Positions 7,915 through 11,078 of a DNA stretch of 11,078 nucleotides are shown in pieces. Within the stretch, counting starts at the first letter, position 1. Every line of letters begins with the position of its first letter. Source of the DNA: Bacteroidota bacterium (GTDB taxonomy: Bacteria; Bacteroidota; Bacteroidia; Chitinophagales; Chitinophagaceae); the NCBI GenBank assembly GCA_023423015.1, contig JAFAGE010000295.1, forward strand, positions 1-11,078, in the 5' to 3' direction. Made by a program: the position numbers and the translations under genes. The notes under the pieces are model-generated. The model ran no database searches, had not been told where the DNA came from, and saw only the letters and a list, made by a program, of their open reading frames with translations.

Positions 7915-8835
7915 TTATGTTCTCTCTGCCACTCTCAGCTTCGCGCTTCGCGACCTGGGATTTCGTTTCTGTTCTTCCTGCGAAGGTGTTACCGGTTTAC
8001 GCGTAATCACTTTCAGCAGACGGTTCTGTTTCGCTGTTCCGTACAGGTCAAGAGCGTCATTCTCCTCTTCAAAAGTGCCGTTCCGGAAAAAGTTTTTCAC
8101 CAGCCTGTCTTCTATCGAATGGAACGTGATAACGGCAATCCTTCCACCTGCATTAAGTACTTCCGGCGCCTGTTCAAGCATTTCCTTCAACGCCCCCATT
8201 TCATCATTTACTTCAATCCTGATTGCCTGGAAAACCTGCGCGAAATATTTCGCCGGATTTCCTTTCACAATCGGCGAAACCATGTTCTTGAAGTCGGCAA
8301 TGGTTTTCAACTGCGCCGTTTTCCTTCCTTCCACAATAGTTCGGGCTAATGTTTTTGCGTTCGTTACCTCACCGTATTTTTCAAAAAGCTTGTGTAGCGC
8401 CTGTTCAGTGTATTCTGCCAGCAATTGCCGCGCGCTAAACTCCTGCCGCTGATCCATCCTCATATCCAGATCAGCATCCTCCGACCTGGTTGAAAATCCT
8501 CTCTCAGCCTCATCAAACTGGTGACTGCTCACTCCGAGGTCTGCCAGGATCCCGTCTACTGCCGACACCTTATGCAACCGCAGAAATCTTTGCAGATGCC
8601 TGAAATTGTGTGGCACAAACAACACTCTTTCATCATCAGGTAAATTCGAACGTGCATCTGCATCCTGGTCAAAAGCAATCAGCCGTCCGCCACTTTCCAG
8701 TCGCCGCAGGATTTCCGCCGAATGACCCCCGCCCCCGAATGTGCAATCCACATAAGTGCCCGTCGGCTTTATAGCCAGGCTATCCACCGCTTCGTGAAGC
8801 AAGACCGGGACATGATATTCAGGGCTTGACTCCAT
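7915..8835 (-). CDS. rsmH: RsmH (MraW), 16S rRNA N4-methyltransferase for C1402
   Basis: SAM-dependent methyltransferase that modifies cytidine 1402 (E. coli numbering) in the ribosomal P-site. With numbering from a GTG at 8838, the motifs are HVPVLLHEAV (9-18), YVDCTFGGGGHSAEIL (29-44, the SAM-binding loop), FDQDADA (56-62), GILADLGVSSHQFDEAERGFS (96-116), DMRMD (125-129), FQAIRIEVN (203-211), ITFHSIEDRLVK (237-248) and the C-terminal NPRSRSAKLRVAE (293-305). The length of about 306 residues is normal. Two adjacent starts are possible: GTG at 8838 or ATG at 8835, directly next to each other. I chose the ATG as the stronger codon. The gene begins 12 bp after the mraZ stop and is 10 bp before the ftsL-like gene, so it is part of the same transcript. 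Confidence 0.98.
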   Translation of the reverse strand: MESSPEYHVPVLLHEAVDSLAIKPTGTYVDCTFGGGGHSAEILRRLESGGRLIAFDQDADARSNLPDDERVLFVPHNFRHLQRFLRLHKVSAVDGILADLGVSSHQFDEAERGFSTRSEDADLDMRMDQRQEFSARQLLAEYTEQALHKLFEKYGEVTNAKTLARTIVEGRKTAQLKTIADFKNMVSPIVKGNPAKYFAQVFQAIRIEVNDEMGALKEMLEQAPEVLNAGGRIAVITFHSIEDRLVKNFFRNGTFEEENDALDLYGTAKQNRLLKVITRKPVTPSQEEQKRNPRSRSAKLRVAERT

Positions 8836-8847
8836 CACAACTGCTTT

Positions 8848-9306
8848 TTAGTCGAACAATCCCGGAGGAATAACTTCTTTTGCCAGCTCGCTGAATGCAC
8901 TCGCCGTCATTGAATCAAAGATCTCTTTGTAATTTTTCGCATCCCATATCTCAATCTTGTTGATGGCTCCTACCACGATGATGTCTTTCTGGATGTCAGC
9001 GTGTTCCCGCAGATTCGGCGGAATCAGCAGCCGGCCGGCTGTGTCCAGCTCCAGCTCCGTAATTCCATTGAAGAAATATCTCCTGAATTGCCGAATTTTA
9101 GGCTCAAACTCATTCAACTTGTTTATGCCAGCCACGATCGGACGCCAGTTGACGATAGGATACAATGTGAGGCATTTCTCGAACCCGCGGTTTATGACGA
9201 ACTCATTCGGCGAATCTTCAGGCAACCGCCTGCGAATGCCGGCAGGGAGCAAAAACCGCCCCTTGGCATCCACTGTTGCCTCGTATTCACCAAGAAAACC
9301 AGTCAT
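8848..9306 (-). CDS. mraZ: MraZ, transcriptional regulator of the dcw cluster
   Basis: A 152-residue DNA-binding protein made of two tandem SpoVT/AbrB-like half-domains. The first has the signature DAKGRFLLPAGIRRRL (13-28) and the second DTAGRLLIPPNLRE (88-101); the paired DxxGR motifs are diagnostic. MraZ forms ring-shaped oligomers and represses its own operon by binding short direct repeats upstream, as shown in E. coli. It is the first gene of the cluster, as is normal. The start is the ATG at 9306, preceded by an A/T-rich leader without a Shine-Dalgarno sequence. Four repeats with 10 bp spacing lie 25-59 bp upstream (9331-9365), a plausible autoregulatory operator. rsmH follows after a gap of about 10 bp. 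Confidence 0.98.
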   Translation of the reverse strand: MTGFLGEYEATVDAKGRFLLPAGIRRRLPEDSPNEFVINRGFEKCLTLYPIVNWRPIVAGINKLNEFEPKIRQFRRYFFNGITELELDTAGRLLIPPNLREHADIQKDIIVVGAINKIEIWDAKNYKEIFDSMTASAFSELAKEVIPPGLFD

Positions 9307-9330
9307 TTATACCCGTTTCGTCCTGAATAT

Positions 9331-9365
9331 AACATAAACTAACACAAATTAACACTTTTTCCCAC
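9331..9365 (-). promoter_or_regulatory. Probable MraZ operator: four boxes with exact 10 bp period
   Basis: On the minus strand, upstream of mraZ, the pentamers GTGGG, GTGTT, GTGTT and ATGTT start exactly 10 bp apart (plus-strand positions 9361-9365, 9351-9355, 9341-9345, 9331-9335). Each is followed by A/T-rich spacer of five bases. E. coli MraZ recognises TGGGN repeats with 5-nt spacers, which gives the same 10 bp period. The first box fits that consensus exactly and the others are variants. Position, orientation and spacing all suggest autorepression by MraZ. Confidence 0.65.
9345..9352 (-). promoter_or_regulatory. Possible -7 element of the mraZ promoter
   Basis: On the minus strand TTAATTTG matches the Bacteroidota -7 consensus TAnnTTTG at five of six fixed positions. 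It lies inside the repeat array, 39 to 46 bp upstream of the mraZ ATG, so MraZ bound to the array would cover it. No clean -33 TTTG is visible at the expected distance, which keeps confidence low. Confidence 0.25.
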
Positions 9366-9475
9366 TATGGGTTGAAAAATGAAATATTTTAATTTTTCCA
9401 CATGCCCGTGCTGCGCCAGGATCCGCCACCAGACTCATTTTCAAAGGTTTTCAGCGCATGCTTCCGATAATAAAA

Positions 9476-9513
9476 TGTGGATTAACTGTGAATAGATGTG
9501 AATTGATGTGAAT
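9476..9513 (+). repeat. Four TGTG(A/G)AT direct repeats, about one helical turn apart, overlapping the queA start region
   Basis: TGTGGAT at 9476 is followed by TGTGAAT at 9487, 9497 and 9507, spaced 11, 10 and 10 bp. The last copy contains the GTG (9508-9510) that is one possible queA start. Extended to nine bases, three copies match the reversed DnaA box TGTGNATAA with one mismatch and one copy with two mismatches. A further DnaA-box-like 9-mer (TTTTCCACA, one mismatch) lies at 9394-9402 in the opposite orientation. Alternatively the GTG cores may be a second MraZ-type array. The phased repetition is certain; the bound protein is unknown. Confidence 0.6.
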
Positions 9514-9516
9514 ACA

Positions 9517-10725
9517 ATGACTCAAACCAACCCAAGGGATATCCGGATCGACGATTTCAGCTACGATTTACCACCGACGCGCATTGCTGTTTTTCCGAAA
9601 GAAAAAAGGGATAGTTCGAAACTGCTGGTGGCGAAAAATGAAATCCAAACAGACGAATTCAGGTTTATTTCGAAATACCTCCCGCCCAACTCATTAATTG
9701 TTTTCAATAATTCCCGGGTAGTCGAAGCCCGCCTGCTTTTTCATAAACCTACGGGGGCCGCCATCGAAGTGTTTTGCCTGGAGCCCGATAACCGCTATAA
9801 CGGCATCACCAGCGCACTCCAGGAAAGCAAAGAAGTATATTGGAAATGCCTCGTTGGCAATGCTGCCTCCTGGACCTCATCGCTCGTGCTCGAAAAGAAA
9901 ATCAACGCCGGAACCCTATATGCAAAACTGGTCAGCAGGGAAACCGACTATTTTCTCATCCATCTTTATTGGACACCAGGGAACCTGAGCTTTGCTGAAG
10001 TGTTGCACGAAGCAGGCGCAATTCCACTTCCACCATACATAAAAAGACAAGCAGAACAATCCGATGCAGAAAGATACCAAACGGTGTATGCTCATCATCC
10101 GGGATCTGTAGCCGCACCTACTGCAGGTTTACATTTCACCGACGATGTTCTGTCAAGCCTTGCTGAAATGAATATTCAGAAACAGTTTGTCACCCTGCAT
10201 GTTGGCGCAGGCACTTTCAAACCGGTGAAAACCGAAACGCTGGGTGATCACGAAATGCACGGGGAATACATTGAAGTAAGCAGGAGCCTCCTTGAACAAC
10301 TGATCAACAATGATGGCAGAAATGTTATTGCTGTTGGAACCACATCACTTCGCACACTCGAAAGTATCTATTGGCTTGGTGTGGAAATGATATCACAGTC
10401 GCGCATAACCGAAATAATGCAGTGGACACCCTATGAAAAACCGAGCGAAATACCAGCAAGGGAGGCTATCACTGCACTTCTAAACTATCTCGAACAAAAT
10501 CAGCTCGACGTACTATTCGCACGCACTTCACTTATCATCGTTCCGGGCTACCGTTTCAGGATAGTTGATACGCTTATTACCAATTTCCATCAACCGAAAT
10601 CCACGCTACTATTATTGATAGCAGCTTTTATCGGGGAAAAATGGAAGAGCGTTTACGCGTATGCGTTAGAGAATGATTTCCGTTTTCTGAGTTACGGAGA
10701 TAGCTGCCTGCTTTTCAGGCAGTAA
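9517..10725 (+). CDS. queA: QueA-family S-adenosylmethionine:tRNA ribosyltransferase-isomerase, long form
   Basis: Enzyme of queuosine synthesis that transfers and isomerises the ribosyl group of SAM onto 7-aminomethyl-7-deazaguanine in tRNA, giving epoxyqueuosine. Motifs, numbered from a GTG at 9508, are DFSYDLPPTRIAVFP (16-30), NNSRVVEARL (67-76), IPLPPYIKR (172-180), ERYQTVYA (188-195), AAPTAGLHFT (202-211), TLHVGAGTFKPV (229-240), MHGEYIEV (250-257), AVGTTSLRTLES (275-286), PGYRFRIVDTLITNFHQPKSTLLLL (346-370) and FRFLSYGDSCLLF at the end. At about 402 residues it exceeds the usual 340-350. Extra sequence lies at about 90-125 and 290-335. Bacteroidota often carry a long QueA-like protein beside a canonical one, so a paralogue with altered function is possible. 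I chose ATG 9517 over GTG 9508 because the GTG is part of a repeat. The gene overlaps the kinase gene at its 3' end. Confidence 0.93.
   Translation: MTQTNPRDIRIDDFSYDLPPTRIAVFPKEKRDSSKLLVAKNEIQTDEFRFISKYLPPNSLIVFNNSRVVEARLLFHKPTGAAIEVFCLEPDNRYNGITSALQESKEVYWKCLVGNAASWTSSLVLEKKINAGTLYAKLVSRETDYFLIHLYWTPGNLSFAEVLHEAGAIPLPPYIKRQAEQSDAERYQTVYAHHPGSVAAPTAGLHFTDDVLSSLAEMNIQKQFVTLHVGAGTFKPVKTETLGDHEMHGEYIEVSRSLLEQLINNDGRNVIAVGTTSLRTLESIYWLGVEMISQSRITEIMQWTPYEKPSEIPAREAITALLNYLEQNQLDVLFARTSLIIVPGYRFRIVDTLITNFHQPKSTLLLLIAAFIGEKWKSVYAYALENDFRFLSYGDSCLLFRQ
10704..10722. terminator. Perfect hairpin in the convergent queA/kinase overlap
   Basis: CTGCCTG (10704-10710) and CAGGCAG (10716-10722) form a perfect 7-bp stem with a 5-nt loop (CTTTT). 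It sits inside the last codons of queA and includes the end of the kinase gene on the other strand. Neither strand has a T-run after the stem, so it is not a textbook intrinsic terminator. Its position at the junction of two convergent genes suggests a bidirectional end or an mRNA 3' stabiliser. Confidence 0.4.
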
Positions 10726-11078
10726 CGGGTTCGCGGACGAAAGGCACCTCTAAAGTGAACAACGAACCTTTTCCGGGAGCACTTTCAACCTTTATTTTTC
10801 CATCGTGCGCATCGATGATGGTTTTTACATAGCTGAGGCCAAGTCCAAAACCTTTCACATTGTGCACGTTACCGGTGTGCGCCCGATAGAATTTTTCAAA
10901 AATGCGGCGCACGGTTTCCTTGCTCATGCCAATACCATTGTCTTCAAACTTCAGTATCAGGCTCTTTCCGTTGTTGTTACTGGCTATTCTGAGTATAAGA
11001 TTTTCCTTTGAATATTTTACCGCATTGTCAACAAGATTGCTGATCAGGTTTCTGAAGTGCACTTCATCACCATTGATC
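10715..11078 (-). CDS. Sensor histidine kinase, C-terminal ATPase domain (5' end cut by window edge)
   Basis: Only the last 120 residues are visible; the frame stays open to the window edge, so sensor and phosphoacceptor regions lie outside. The visible part is a GHKL (HATPase_c) domain that binds ATP and phosphorylates a histidine in the preceding DHp domain. Motifs in order are the N-box NLISNLVDNAVKYS, the G1 box DNGIGMS, the F-box IFEKFYR, the G2 box GFGLGLSYV, and the closing GKIKVESAPGKGSLFTLEVP. All are intact, so it should be an active kinase. A GTG at 11062 could be read as a start, but it would split the N-box helix and is not credible. The C-terminus ends just after the ATPase domain, with no receiver domain. 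The stop TGA lies within the 3' end of the convergent queA, giving an 11-bp overlap. Its partner regulator and signal cannot be told from this window. Confidence 0.93.
   Translation of the reverse strand, partial: INGDEVHFRNLISNLVDNAVKYSKENLILRIASNNNGKSLILKFEDNGIGMSKETVRRIFEKFYRAHTGNVHNVKGFGLGLSYVKTIIDAHDGKIKVESAPGKGSLFTLEVPFVREPVTA

Larger units (their letters stand above)
9307..9516. promoter_or_regulatory. Divergent mraZ/queA intergenic regulatory region
   Basis: About 200 bp separate the divergent mraZ (minus) and queA (plus) starts. From left to right it holds the mraZ leader, a 10-bp-phased repeat array on the minus strand (9331-9365), and an AT-rich tract (9371-9397, 24 of 27 bases A or T). 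A more GC-rich middle (about 9403-9430) follows, and then a second phased array on the plus strand (9476-9513) that runs into the queA start. Both transcription units must start here, and the arrays are placed so that one or more regulators could act on both genes. Confidence 0.8.

Noticed and set aside
7904..8452. Plus-strand open frame of 182 codons, Ser/Phe-rich
   Set aside because: It lies opposite rsmH, and its composition is what the complement of rsmH coding sequence would give.
9476..9513. CRISPR-like or VNTR interpretation of the short repeats
   Set aside because: The units are only 7 bp with 3-4 bp spacers, far too short for CRISPR. They are better read as phased protein-binding sites.
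10715..11062. Kinase domain as a complete small protein starting at GTG 11062
   Set aside because: The frame continues upstream to the window edge with sensible residues (INGDEV) that belong to the histidine kinase fold, so the gene is truncated by the window and is not a stand-alone protein.

Overview
This window is the first part of a division and cell wall (dcw) gene cluster from a member of the Bacteroidota. The assignment rests on four things: the gene order, the long Bacteroidota-type MraY, a PBP with one C-terminal PASTA domain, and the scarcity of Shine-Dalgarno sequences. The general protein character suggests Chitinophagaceae or a relative, but this is an inference without any database search. 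I see no mobile elements, tRNA or rRNA genes, or CRISPR arrays. Nearly every base belongs to a conserved housekeeping gene.

Layout. Reading leftward on the minus strand from about position 9306, the genes are mraZ, rsmH, an ftsL-like gene, ftsI (PBP with PASTA), murE, mraY, murD and ftsW. FtsW runs off the left edge. Gaps from mraZ to mraY are only 2 to 22 bp, which suggests one transcript. Larger gaps lie before murD (140 bp) and ftsW (60 bp). There is no murF between murE and mraY. On the right, queA is divergent on the plus strand. It converges on the C-terminal end of a sensor histidine kinase (minus strand, cut by the right edge), and the two genes overlap by 11 bp.

How the genes work together. 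MurE and MurD build the UDP-MurNAc-peptide (the MurE DNPR motif implies meso-diaminopimelate). MraY moves it to the lipid carrier, and FtsW with FtsI polymerises and crosslinks the septal wall, with the FtsL-like protein as a membrane scaffold. RsmH methylates 16S rRNA, and MraZ is the likely autoregulator of the cluster.

The most interesting stretch is the roughly 200 bp mraZ/queA divergent intergenic region. It carries two separate arrays of short repeats with about 10 bp period, each reading in the sense direction of its neighbouring gene. The mraZ-side array looks like MraZ operator boxes. The queA-side array overlaps the queA start and also resembles degenerate DnaA boxes. Other points of note are a TTG start codon for ftsI, an enlarged QueA, and a perfect hairpin in the convergent overlap. 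I found no convincing new multi-gene system.
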